Source: Deminuibacter soli
GTDB taxonomy: Bacteria; Bacteroidota; Bacteroidia; Chitinophagales; Chitinophagaceae
Reading direction: 5' to 3'
NCBI RefSeq assembly: GCF_003412455.1
Contig: NZ_QTJU01000011.1
Coordinates: 100,426-164,425 of the forward strand
Length of the DNA stretch: 64,000 nucleotides
Made by a program: the position numbers and the translations under genes. This document shows positions 53,957 to 62,378 of the stretch, piece after piece. The notes under the pieces are model-generated. The model saw only the letters and a list, made by a program, of their open reading frames with translations. It ran no database searches and was not told the origin of the DNA. The stretch's first letter is position 1; every line of letters begins with the position of its first letter.

Positions 53957-54002
53957 ACCATTTATTACCACAAAATAACACTTTTTCCCACTTTCATGCC
54001 AA
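53957..54002 (-). promoter_or_regulatory. MraZ operator repeats overlapping a promoter
   Basis: On the minus strand GTGGG (53991-53987), GTGTT (53981-53977), GTGGT (53971-53967) and ATGGT (53961-53957) recur at an exact 10-base period. This matches the known MraZ box, short GTGGG-like units with 5-base spacers. A promoter-like TTGG at 54002-53999 and TTATTTTG at 53978-53971 (one mismatch to TAnnTTTG) enclose the first repeats, so bound MraZ would block RNA polymerase. Confidence 0.7.
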
Positions 54003-54019
54003 CATTCGGACTGGCTATT

Positions 54020-54131
54020 TTTTCCACATGCCCGAAATGACTTAAACTCCCCTCAGTCAATGGCTTACAACGCCCATCCTGCGGCCTTCCTGTATTTTAG
54101 ATGTGAATTACTGTGCATAACCTGTGGATAA
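54020..54131. other. Three DnaA-box-like sites between mraZ and queA
   Basis: TGTGGATAA at 54123-54131 is a perfect DnaA box (complement TTATCCACA). TGTGCATAA at 54112-54120 and TTTTCCACA at 54020-54028 each differ at one base. They may give DnaA control of the dcw cluster or queA; an origin here is not supported by gene orientation to the right. Confidence 0.35.
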
Positions 54132-54259
54132 GTAACGCATGGTTTTTTATCCGCCTGTCGGCCCCTCCGGCCATCTCCCACTTTTCAACATTTTGTCCGG
54201 CAACTGCCACCACAATTTCATTTTGCATTGCGGCAAATACACCTCTCAGCGCTAAATTG

Positions 54260-54267
54260 TACTTTCG
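54260..54267 (+). promoter_or_regulatory. Candidate -7 element of queA, 4 bases from the ATG
   Basis: TACTTTCG matches TAnnTTTG except one base and ends 4 bases before the ATG at 54272. Transcription would then begin at or next to the start codon, giving a leaderless mRNA. Confidence 0.45.
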
Positions 54268-54271
54268 CGCC

Positions 54272-55510
54272 ATGCATTTACACCCCCGGCATATCAGCAT
54301 AAAAGATTTTACCTACCATCTGCCCGACGAACGTATTGCCCGCTACCCGCTGGCCGAACGCGATGCCAGCAAACTGCTGGTGTACCGTAACGGTACTATC
54401 AGCGAGAGCAACTACCGGCATTTGCCGGATTTCATTCCCGCAGAAAGCCTGCTGCTGTTTAACAATACCAAGGTGGTAGAAGCAAGGCTGCTTTTTCAGA
54501 AATCTACCGGCAGCACCATTGAACTGTTTTGCCTGGAGCCGGGCGACAATTATCCTGACATTACCACGGCCATGCTGCAGAAAAAAAGTGTACGCTGGAA
54601 ATGCCTGGTAGGCGGTGCAAAAAAATGGAAAGAAGGTGCGCTGGAAAAAACCATTACCATACACAACCACCCGGTGCTGGTGCAGGCGCATAAACTGGAA
54701 AAATCGGGCGACAGCTTCCTCATAGAATTTGAATGGGATGATGATTCGCTGAGTTTTGCCGAACTGCTGCATGCTGCAGGCGTGCTGCCTTTGCCTCCCT
54801 ATTTAAACCGTGTAGCAGAAGAAGAAGACAAACAACGTTATCAAACCGTGTATGCCCGGCACGACGGATCGGTTGCAGCGCCCACAGCCGGGTTACATTT
54901 TACACCCGCACTGCAACAGGCACTGGCCAGCAAACAGGTACAGCAGCAATATGTAACACTGCATGTAGGCGCCGGCACATTTAAACCGGTGAAAAGCGAA
55001 ACCCTGGAAGCGCATGAAATGCATGCCGAGTTTATGGATGTGCCTTTGCAGCTGATTGAACACATTGCCCATCACATTGAAACCATACAAAAGCCGGTGA
55101 TCGCTGTAGGCACTACTTCGCTGCGTACCATTGAAAGTTTGTACTGGCTGGGCGTAGAAGTGTTGCAACAACCGCAACTGCAACCCGCCGCCATGCATGT
55201 ACAGCAATGGGCCCCCTACCAAACACCACAGGCTGAAACAAGCACGGTTGCTGCATTGCAGGCACTTGCCGCATGGATGCGCACCAATGCACTGGAACGG
55301 CTGATTGTAAAAACACAGATTATTATTGCACCGGGTTACCGGTTAAAAGTGGCAGATGCACTAATCACCAATTTTCACCAGCCGCAATCAACTTTGCTGT
55401 TGCTGATTGCTGCTATCACGGGTGATAACTGGCGCACCATTTATAATTATGCCATGGAGCACGATTTCCGTTTCCTGAGTTATGGAGATGGAAGTTTGTT
55501 GTGGAAATAA
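54272..55510 (+). CDS. queA: S-adenosylmethionine:tRNA ribosyltransferase-isomerase
   Basis: The ATG at 54272 gives 412 residues starting MHLHPRHISIKDFTYHLPDERIARYPL; the frame is open further upstream from a GTG but without homology. Family motifs are ERDASKLLVY, LLFNNTKVVEARLLF, GVLPLPPYLNR, YARHDGSVAAPTAGLHFT, HVGAGTFKPVKSE and NFHQPQSTLLLLIAAITG. It is somewhat longer than E. coli QueA (356). It transfers and isomerises the ribose of SAM onto preQ1 in tRNA, making epoxyqueuosine. It is divergent from the dcw cluster. Confidence 0.96.
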   Translation: MHLHPRHISIKDFTYHLPDERIARYPLAERDASKLLVYRNGTISESNYRHLPDFIPAESLLLFNNTKVVEARLLFQKSTGSTIELFCLEPGDNYPDITTAMLQKKSVRWKCLVGGAKKWKEGALEKTITIHNHPVLVQAHKLEKSGDSFLIEFEWDDDSLSFAELLHAAGVLPLPPYLNRVAEEEDKQRYQTVYARHDGSVAAPTAGLHFTPALQQALASKQVQQQYVTLHVGAGTFKPVKSETLEAHEMHAEFMDVPLQLIEHIAHHIETIQKPVIAVGTTSLRTIESLYWLGVEVLQQPQLQPAAMHVQQWAPYQTPQAETSTVAALQALAAWMRTNALERLIVKTQIIIAPGYRLKVADALITNFHQPQSTLLLLIAAITGDNWRTIYNYAMEHDFRFLSYGDGSLLWK

Positions 55511-55538
55511 GCCGCGTGAGCCGACACAATGGAATACC

Positions 55539-55570
55539 ATTGGAACAATTGAACCTTTTAACTTTTGAAC
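55539..55570 (+). repeat. Degenerate octamer array (ATTGGAAC-type)
   Basis: The units ATTGGAAC, AATTGAAC, CTTTTAAC, TTTTGAAC repeat with a period of eight in the spacer between the convergent queA and histidine kinase genes. The word differs from the AATTTGnn arrays elsewhere. Confidence 0.7.
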
Positions 55571-55574
55571 ATTT

Positions 55575-56930
55575 TCAGGCTTCCTTGAGCAGGGGCATTT
55601 CTACGGTGAAGGTGCTGCCTTTGCCCAATACGCTGTCTACTTTTATTCTTCCCTTGTGAATATCGATTACAGTTTTAACATAGCTCATGCCTAAGCCAAA
55701 GCCTTTTACATTGTGCAGGTTGCCGGTATGGGCGCGGTAGAATTTTTCGAAGATGCGTTTCACCGTTTCCTTACTCATGCCGATGCCATTGTCTTCAATG
55801 CGGATGAGCAGGAATTTATTGCTGCTATGAGTGGTGATTTTGATAAGCAGGTTTTCCTTGGAGTATTTGATCGCGTTGTCAACCAGGTTGGAGATCAGGT
55901 TGGTGAAGTGTACTTCATCTGCTTCAATCAAATCGTTGGATGCATTGAGGTAAGTTTCAAGCCGTGCATTTTTTTGCTGTAACACCAGCGCAAAATTTTC
56001 CATTACATGGTTAATGATATCATGTGCATGCAGGCGTTCAAGGTTTAATTTCAATTCCTGTTTTTCCATGAGTGCGGCCTGCAGAATGGTTTCTACATGC
56101 TTGTTCATGCGCACATTCTCTTCCTTGATAATGCCATTGAAGTAGCCCATCTTCTGCGGGTCGTTCTGCACTTTTTCATTGCGCAATGCATCTACTGCAA
56201 GCGATATGGTGGCCAGCGGTGTTTTAAACTCATGCGTCATGTTGTTGATGAAATCGCTTTTGATTTCACTCAGCTTTTTCTGGTTGAGCATGGTTTTTAC
56301 GGTGAGATAAAATGCGGCGATCAATATCAGTACAAACACACCCGAAGCAATGATCTGGGGTACAAGAGACTGCCATACCTGTGTTTTAACGTCGGGTATC
56401 AATATTACCAGGCGTTCTGAACCAACCAGTCCTTCCAGGTCGCTGCCGCTTTCGGGGCTGATGGGAATGGTGATCTGCGGATTGTTTTTGGTAGAATCGA
56501 GTATTGCGGTAGCAAAATTGCGGGATTGCATTTCGAGCAGCCAGCCTTCAGAATCATTAGCGGTGGCTACGGCAAATTCAAAACGCAGTTTGTGTAATCC
56601 CTTTTTGTCGAAGGCTTTTTTGAGCTTGTCGTATATTTCAAAATCGGTGTAACGCTCTGATATCTGGGGCGGTTTAATGATACCCAGTTCGTATTTGGGC
56701 GCCATGCGCAAACCCGGCAGCTGGCGGCTGTGCAGGTGTACGTGCACCTGGGCACCCGAAGCCTGCCTGCTTAAATCGTTGGCTACTTCAATGCCGGCAT
56801 AATCAACATTTTGAAATAAATTTTGTTGCTGTACCTGTAACAGGTTCTTGAGCCAGGATATCTGGAAAACGATGATACCGGCTAAAGAAAGTGCAATTAA
56901 TACAACAATGGCTGGAAAAACCTTCTTCAT
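55575..56930 (-). CDS. Sensor histidine kinase
   Basis: The 451-residue protein has a first membrane segment at about residues 4-26, an extracytoplasmic sensor region of about 180 residues, and a second membrane segment near 210-228 (IIASGVFVLILIAAFYLTV). The HisKA domain has the phospho-acceptor in NNMTHEFKTPLATISLAVDAL; the ATPase domain has NLVDNAIKYS, DNGIGM and GFGLGMSYVK. No separate HAMP domain is clear. It resembles Bacteroidota RprX-type kinases, which normally stand beside a response regulator gene; none is adjacent here. Its signal is unknown. Confidence 0.93.
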   Translation of the reverse strand: MKKVFPAIVVLIALSLAGIIVFQISWLKNLLQVQQQNLFQNVDYAGIEVANDLSRQASGAQVHVHLHSRQLPGLRMAPKYELGIIKPPQISERYTDFEIYDKLKKAFDKKGLHKLRFEFAVATANDSEGWLLEMQSRNFATAILDSTKNNPQITIPISPESGSDLEGLVGSERLVILIPDVKTQVWQSLVPQIIASGVFVLILIAAFYLTVKTMLNQKKLSEIKSDFINNMTHEFKTPLATISLAVDALRNEKVQNDPQKMGYFNGIIKEENVRMNKHVETILQAALMEKQELKLNLERLHAHDIINHVMENFALVLQQKNARLETYLNASNDLIEADEVHFTNLISNLVDNAIKYSKENLLIKITTHSSNKFLLIRIEDNGIGMSKETVKRIFEKFYRAHTGNLHNVKGFGLGMSYVKTVIDIHKGRIKVDSVLGKGSTFTVEMPLLKEA

Positions 56931-56935
56931 TGTTA

Positions 56936-56943
56936 CAAACCTA
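56936..56943 (-). promoter_or_regulatory. Candidate -7 element of the histidine kinase gene, 5 bases from the ATG
   Basis: On the minus strand TAGGTTTG (56943-56936) fits TAnnTTTG exactly and ends 5 bases before the start codon at 56930, pointing to a leaderless transcript. The -33 region is weak. Confidence 0.45.
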
Positions 56944-57053
56944 CAGGAATAGATTGAATAATGTATACGCCGGGCGTATCATTAACAACTTGTAAAGCTG
57001 TTTTTCAGGCCCTGTTTTTTCCTGAAATGAACCGAATATAGTAATTTACTGAT

Positions 57054-57608
57054 ATGGATGAAAGAGTATTACCCGGAACAATACTGATCGCGGACCCCTT
57101 CCTGAAAGATCCGAACTTTATGCGCACTGCCGTTTTTATTTGTGAGCACCAGTCGGAAGGCAGCTTTGGCTTTGTGCTGAACAGGAAGTATGATAAGGTA
57201 GTGGGCGACCTGGTAAATGATCTTGACGGCTGCCAGCTGCCGGTGTTTTATGGCGGACCGGTGCAAATGGATACCATTCACTTTATACACCAGCGGCCCG
57301 ACCTGATACAGGGCGGTGTTGAAATTACCGATGGCATTTTCTGGGGCGGTGATTTTGCCACACTGGTAGAGCTGATACAGGAAGAGAAAATAAAGCCCCA
57401 TCATATCCGTTTTTTTATTGGCTACAGCGGCTGGAGCGAAGGACAGCTGGCCGGGGAGCTGGAGGAAAAAAGCTGGCTCACCACTTCCGGCAACCGCAAG
57501 CTGGTATTTATGCCCGATGAAAACCAGATATGGCCTGAAGCACTGAAACAGATGGGCGGCGATTTTGAACAGCTGATCCACTACCCCATTGATCCGCAAC
57601 TGAATTAA
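57054..57608 (+). CDS. YqgE/AlgH family protein
   Basis: The 184-residue protein fits the YqgE/AlgH family: PGTILIADPFLKDPNFMRTAVFICEH, GSFGFVLNRKYDKVVGDL, VFYGGPVQMDTIHFIH and FFIGYSGWSEGQLAGELEEKSWLT. The fold is known from structures, but the biochemical role is not; AlgH of Pseudomonas was first linked to alginate control. The protein is cytoplasmic. It is divergent from the histidine kinase gene and convergent with the outer-membrane barrel gene. Confidence 0.92.
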   Translation: MDERVLPGTILIADPFLKDPNFMRTAVFICEHQSEGSFGFVLNRKYDKVVGDLVNDLDGCQLPVFYGGPVQMDTIHFIHQRPDLIQGGVEITDGIFWGGDFATLVELIQEEKIKPHHIRFFIGYSGWSEGQLAGELEEKSWLTTSGNRKLVFMPDENQIWPEALKQMGGDFEQLIHYPIDPQLN

Positions 57609-57626
57609 TCAACTGCATTTTATATA

Positions 57627-57674
57627 AAAGGCTGTGTATCCTGTACCTTCCACTGTACAGTTTACACAGCCTTT
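57627..57674. terminator. Bidirectional terminator between convergent genes
   Basis: AAAGGCTGTGTA at 57627-57638 pairs with TACACAGCCTTT at 57663-57674, and CTGTAC/GTACAG pairs inside. It separates the YqgE-like gene from the outer-membrane barrel gene. Confidence 0.75.
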
Positions 57675-57691
57675 GCCTTGCAGAAACCAGG

Positions 57692-58318
57692 TTACCGCAG
57701 CGGGAAATGCACGCCTGCCTGGAAATCGATGCTGTTGAGCGAGCCAACACCAAACCTGTTGTATGGTGCATAGTTGTAAACTGCCCCCAGGGTAATGCCT
57801 GCATCACTAAGCCTGCCAAAATTTATCTGCACACCTGCGCCACCCTGCGCAATAAAACGGCCTGCGGTATTCGAAGTTCCAAACTGGCCGAGGTATTGTT
57901 TATCGGTAATAAAATTTACACCGGCAGCTGCTGAAATGTAAGGCTGCACAATGCTGAGCTTGTTACCCAATGGTGTAAAAACGCCTTTGGCCATAAAGGG
58001 TGCGGTTTGTACAGAGTTGGATACCACGGCAGAAATATCTTCACCGGGTGCGGTGTGGTATGTGCTGCGCGGGTATTTCTGGTAATAATCCTGGTAACCG
58101 AAATACAGGCCTGCACTCCACTGCCTGTTGATATTGTACATCACATCACCGGCCACACCACGGGGCGAGCTGTTGGATATATAGTTGTTTTTAAAACTTC
58201 CTACCGGGTTGCTGTAGTTATAATACAGGTCAACTTTTAAACCTCCTTCCTGTGCTTTGGCCGATACAGCTGCCAGCAACAGTATACAGGCAGTAAGCAC
58301 GATATTCATACGTTTCAT
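57692..58318 (-). CDS. Outer-membrane beta-barrel protein (porin-like family)
   Basis: The 208-residue protein has a signal peptide (NIVLTACILLLAAVSAKAQ, cut near residue 22) and a mature chain of alternating polar and hydrophobic strands with aromatic girdle residues (LKVDLYYNYSNPVGSF, WSAGLYFGYQDYYQKY, GAGVQINFGRLSDAGITLGAVYNY), ending in FQAGVHFPLR. This fits the small OmpX/OmpA-like beta-barrel families of Bacteroidota. It follows the DUF4136 lipoprotein gene by 33 bases on the same strand, so the two may be one envelope unit. Specific function is unknown. Confidence 0.82.
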   Translation of the reverse strand: MKRMNIVLTACILLLAAVSAKAQEGGLKVDLYYNYSNPVGSFKNNYISNSSPRGVAGDVMYNINRQWSAGLYFGYQDYYQKYPRSTYHTAPGEDISAVVSNSVQTAPFMAKGVFTPLGNKLSIVQPYISAAAGVNFITDKQYLGQFGTSNTAGRFIAQGGAGVQINFGRLSDAGITLGAVYNYAPYNRFGVGSLNSIDFQAGVHFPLR

Positions 58319-58351
58319 AATGATGCTTTTGATTGATAGATATGCCAGTAA

Positions 58352-58987
58352 TTATTTGTTGGTGAGATAGGGCGACTGTGTAAACAGCGCCTGCACCTGT
58401 GCATCGGCAACAGATGTGTTGAAGATGCCTGAGCCGCGTATAAGACCAGTCCAGATAATGTTGATCTCTTTTTTTGCCGCTGCATTTTTCAGATCAAGCA
58501 AATCCACACTCATGGCGCCTTCTGTAATGGAATACACACTGTAGCCATAATAAGGAATACCGTAACCATAACCGCCGTACCCGTAGTAAAAAGGATCCCA
58601 GTAGCCGCCGTAGTAATCCCAGTAATCACCATAACTGATTACACCGGAAGTGGTGTTGTAAATGCGGTTTACGTTTACTGCGAGGTCGGGGTTGGCGGTT
58701 CGTGCAACGTAGGTATAGCCCTGTTGCTGCATGTATTTTTTAACGGCAGCTAGGTAAGCCTGGTCTGTGCTGCCTGATTCCATTTTGTGCGACTGATCGC
58801 TGATCACCGCGACAGAATCGGAGATAGTGTAGGTGTTGTACGATTTAAAGTTGGCTGTTGAATCGAAGTTGGTGATGTAAATACGCGATTCATCCTGTGA
58901 AATGTGATCCAGTGGTTGTTTGGTGCAACCCGTTCCCGCAACTGCTGCTGCAAAAGCTGTGCATAGCAGTAAAATTCTAGTGCTCAT
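58352..58987 (-). CDS. DUF4136 domain lipoprotein
   Basis: The 211-residue protein has a lipoprotein signal peptide (LLLCTAFAAAVAGTGC, with Cys at about residue 21). The mature part matches DUF4136: DSTANFKSYNTYTI, then AAVKKYMQQQGYTYV near residue 85, NPDLAVNVN, a Y/G-rich segment (YYGGYWDPFYYGYGGYGYG, about 125-148), and LLDLKNAAAKKEINIIWTGLIRG. Such proteins sit in the outer membrane or periplasm and have no known role. It is the first gene before the beta-barrel gene. Confidence 0.9.
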   Translation of the reverse strand: MSTRILLLCTAFAAAVAGTGCTKQPLDHISQDESRIYITNFDSTANFKSYNTYTISDSVAVISDQSHKMESGSTDQAYLAAVKKYMQQQGYTYVARTANPDLAVNVNRIYNTTSGVISYGDYWDYYGGYWDPFYYGYGGYGYGIPYYGYSVYSITEGAMSVDLLDLKNAAAKKEINIIWTGLIRGSGIFNTSVADAQVQALFTQSPYLTNK

Positions 58988-59086
58988 AATGTCTGTTTTC
59001 GTTTTTAGGAGTACAAAACATATCTCAAAACCAGATACGTTATTAAGAACGAAAACAATGGGTATGGTTACATGCGCCTGCCTATT

Positions 59087-59350
59087 TTAAGAGAGTTTTA
59101 GCGCAAACGTTAAAGCACTATTAATATGCTTGGAGAATGAAGAGCCTGTTAAATTGTACTGCACCAGTGCACCGAGCAGCAACTCGTTATAAGCTCGCTG
59201 GCGTGCGTAGTTAAGCTCACCCTGTATGCCCACACGTTCATCAATTGCCGGTGCAGCCCGGCATTAAACTGCACCTTGGCCGGGAGCACTACTTTTTGTT
59301 CTTTGAACGATTGCTGCGGTGTGTTGCCTGCAGGCGGGTTGAAATATTAA
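59087..59350 (-). pseudogene. Decayed outer-membrane protein fragment (possibly PorP/SprF-like)
   Basis: The minus strand encodes NPPAGNTPQQSFKEQ and VVLPAKVQFNAGLHRQ in one frame, then, after a one-base shift near 59252, IDERVGIQGELNYARQRAY and NELLLGALVQYNLTGSS in the next, ending at a stop at 59087-59089. Upstream of 59345 there is a stop and no homology, so the N-terminal part is gone. The pattern (LPxKVQFNAGL, MRQ-like ARQRAYNELLLGALVQY) resembles the strand repeats of PorP/SprF-type barrel proteins linked to type IX secretion, but the assignment is tentative. The rest of the gap from 58988 to 59484 holds no gene. Confidence 0.5.
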
Positions 59351-59426
59351 TCGCGCGGAAAATTAATGCATTTGGCTCATCTTATTACATTAACTCACCG
59401 TGAACGCATTAATTAAATCTGTAAAT

Positions 59427-59468
59427 GACGAAGCCTTCCCGGATAACGGGGAAGGCTTCGTATTATTT
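59427..59468 (-). terminator. Terminator hairpin after atpC
   Basis: ACGAAGCCTTCCC at 59428-59440 pairs perfectly with GGGAAGGCTTCGT at 59449-59461. T content after the stem on the minus strand is modest. It lies just past the atpC stop. Confidence 0.65.
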
Positions 59469-59484
59469 AAAACAACAGGTAAAG

Positions 59485-59739
59485 TTAATCGATGGCTTCT
59501 GCGCCTTCTACCAGAACAGTTGCCTTGTTGTTGAGTACTTCTACAAAACCGCCATTGATGCTGTAGTGCACAAAATTGTTTTTGTCTTTCAGCACTTTTA
59601 CGCGGCCCTTGCCCAAAGCGCTAACCAGTGGAGCGTGTTTGTCGAGCACTTCAAACAAACCGGAAATACCGGGCAGCTGAACGCCATACACTTCACCGCT
59701 GTAGAGCTTTTTTTCAGGAGTTAATATTTCTAATGTCAT
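59485..59739 (-). CDS. atpC: ATP synthase F1 subunit epsilon (short form)
   Basis: The ATG at 59739 gives 84 residues starting MTLEILTPEKKLYSGEVYGVQLPG; the frame is open to 59811 but those residues come from the repeat-filled spacer. The protein has only the beta-sandwich domain (GLFEVLDKHAPLVSALGKG, FVHYSINGGFVEVLNNKATVLVE) and lacks the C-terminal helical hairpin that inhibits the E. coli enzyme, as is usual in this phylum. Epsilon joins the rotor to gamma. It follows atpD by 114 bases. Confidence 0.93.
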   Translation of the reverse strand: MTLEILTPEKKLYSGEVYGVQLPGISGLFEVLDKHAPLVSALGKGRVKVLKDKNNFVHYSINGGFVEVLNNKATVLVEGAEAID

Positions 59740-59742
59740 AAC

Positions 59743-59780
59743 AATTTGAAATTTGTGATTTGACCATTTGAAAATGAAAG
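59743..59780 (+). repeat. Degenerate octamer array in the atpD-atpC spacer, left member
   Basis: Words AATTTGA, AATTTGTG, ATTTGACC, ATTTGAAA repeat with a period of seven to eight on the plus strand. Its partner on the minus strand is at 59823-59854. Confidence 0.65.
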
Positions 59781-59822
59781 AGAAAAACCTTCGCGCTAAA
59801 ATTTTCTCCAAAGGAGTTCATT

Positions 59823-59853
59823 GGACAAATTAGCACACTTCCACATTTTCAAA

Positions 59854-59854
<1 letters not shown>
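59823..59854 (-). repeat. Degenerate octamer array in the atpD-atpC spacer, right member
   Basis: On the minus strand the units are AATTTGAA, AATGTGGA, AGTGTGCT, AATTTGTC, period eight. AGTGTGCTAATTTG is shared with the array at 29953-29984. Confidence 0.75.
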
Positions 59855-61356
<1,502 letters not shown>

Positions 61357-61424
61357 TTAATTGAGTAAGGTTTTGAATGAACAGGGTTCTTACTTATATG
61401 AAATGTTCTTTTTCAATTTGGCGG

Positions 61425-61432
61425 CAAAGGTA
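61425..61432 (-). promoter_or_regulatory. Predicted -7 element of atpD-atpC
   Basis: On the minus strand TACCTTTG (61432-61425) fits TAnnTTTG exactly, with TTTC 19 bases upstream as a possible -33 element. The leader to the ATG at 61353 would be about 65 bases. Confidence 0.5.
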
Positions 61433-61684
61433 AGGGAATAGGTGTTTGAAAGAAAAAAAGCGACGGGATAAATTTAAATTGTTTGATGGTTTTTGTGGTT
61501 TTATGGCTGGTTTTTGGGGGAAATGGCGTAAAAAAGGGTTTCAGTAGGGTAAAATTCCAGGGAGGCTATTTCCCCCGGCATTATTCCCCAAAAGAAACCC
61601 CACCCCGAAGGAACCCTATGGACAAAGAAATTTTACGAGAGCGAAGGAATAGGGCGGGCGCTTTCTGTTCTATGCGATTTTTCT

Positions 61685-61692
61685 TAGTTTTG
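61685..61692 (+). promoter_or_regulatory. Predicted -7 element of the kinase gene, 5 bases from the ATG
   Basis: TAGTTTTG fits TAnnTTTG exactly and ends 5 bases before the ATG at 61698. TTTC at 61662-61665 lies 19 bases upstream as a near -33 element. A transcript starting here would have no leader. Confidence 0.5.
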
Positions 61693-61697
61693 TCTAA

Positions 61698-62339
61698 ATG
61701 ATCGCTGATGACATCCGCCAAAAACTTCAAAATATCATTCGAGGAGAACTCCAGGAGAGGCCGGGAGATTCTTGCACAGCAATCAGAAATCTCCTATGCC
61801 AAAGCTTTGGAACAAGTGCAACGAATAAAAGCGAATTCGCGGATCGCGCAATCCTCAAAGAAAAGCAAACTGGCTTCCTAAAAAATCATACTCAAAACAA
61901 CCATCTCTGGCTAAATAAACTCCCCTCTGGCAGCAGGCGTATTGCTGCCGGTGGAGAATCTATTGTTTATCTGGCACATACCGGACGACAAGTTATCAAA
62001 ACCAATGACGCGAGCTACTATGCCACGTGGACAGAGTTTTTTACCAGCCTGTGCCTGCATAATTTATTTTTTCCTAATACAGGATATTCACTGTTAGGCT
62101 TTACAGAAAATGAAAATCAGCTCCTGGCTGTGTTGCAACAACCCTTTATTGAAGGCGAAAATGCAGCATTGGAGGCTATTGAAGAACTTTTGAATTTTAA
62201 CGGCTTTGCGAAAAGCAGGCGCCAGGACTATTATAATAATGAATTTAACCTGGCACTTGAAGATATGCATGATGAAAATGTTCTTAACCAGGGCGATATC
62301 TTATTTTTTATTGATACGGTATTCTACATAATGGGGTAA
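61698..62339 (+). CDS. Stand-alone kinase domain of the polyvalent-protein type (Kinase-PolyVal-like)
   Basis: The 213-residue protein has a helical lead (residues 1-65) and a compact kinase-like core: glycine loop AAGGESIVYLA (83-93), candidate ATP lysine K101 in VIKTND, HNLFFPNTGYSLLGF, hinge-like LLAVLQQPF, a catalytic-loop-like LEDMHDENVL (187-196), and FID at 204-206 in place of DFG. This matches the kinase domain first described in polyvalent proteins of phages and conjugative elements, here free-standing. It would phosphorylate a protein or small molecule; the target is unknown. It probably marks an accessory region. Confidence 0.7.
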   Translation: MIADDIRQKLQNIIRGELQERPGDSCTAIRNLLCQSFGTSATNKSEFADRAILKEKQTGFLKNHTQNNHLWLNKLPSGSRRIAAGGESIVYLAHTGRQVIKTNDASYYATWTEFFTSLCLHNLFFPNTGYSLLGFTENENQLLAVLQQPFIEGENAALEAIEELLNFNGFAKSRRQDYYNNEFNLALEDMHDENVLNQGDILFFIDTVFYIMG

Positions 62340-62378
62340 ATCACACGCACTTACATGCCTGAAACATACTCATTCACT

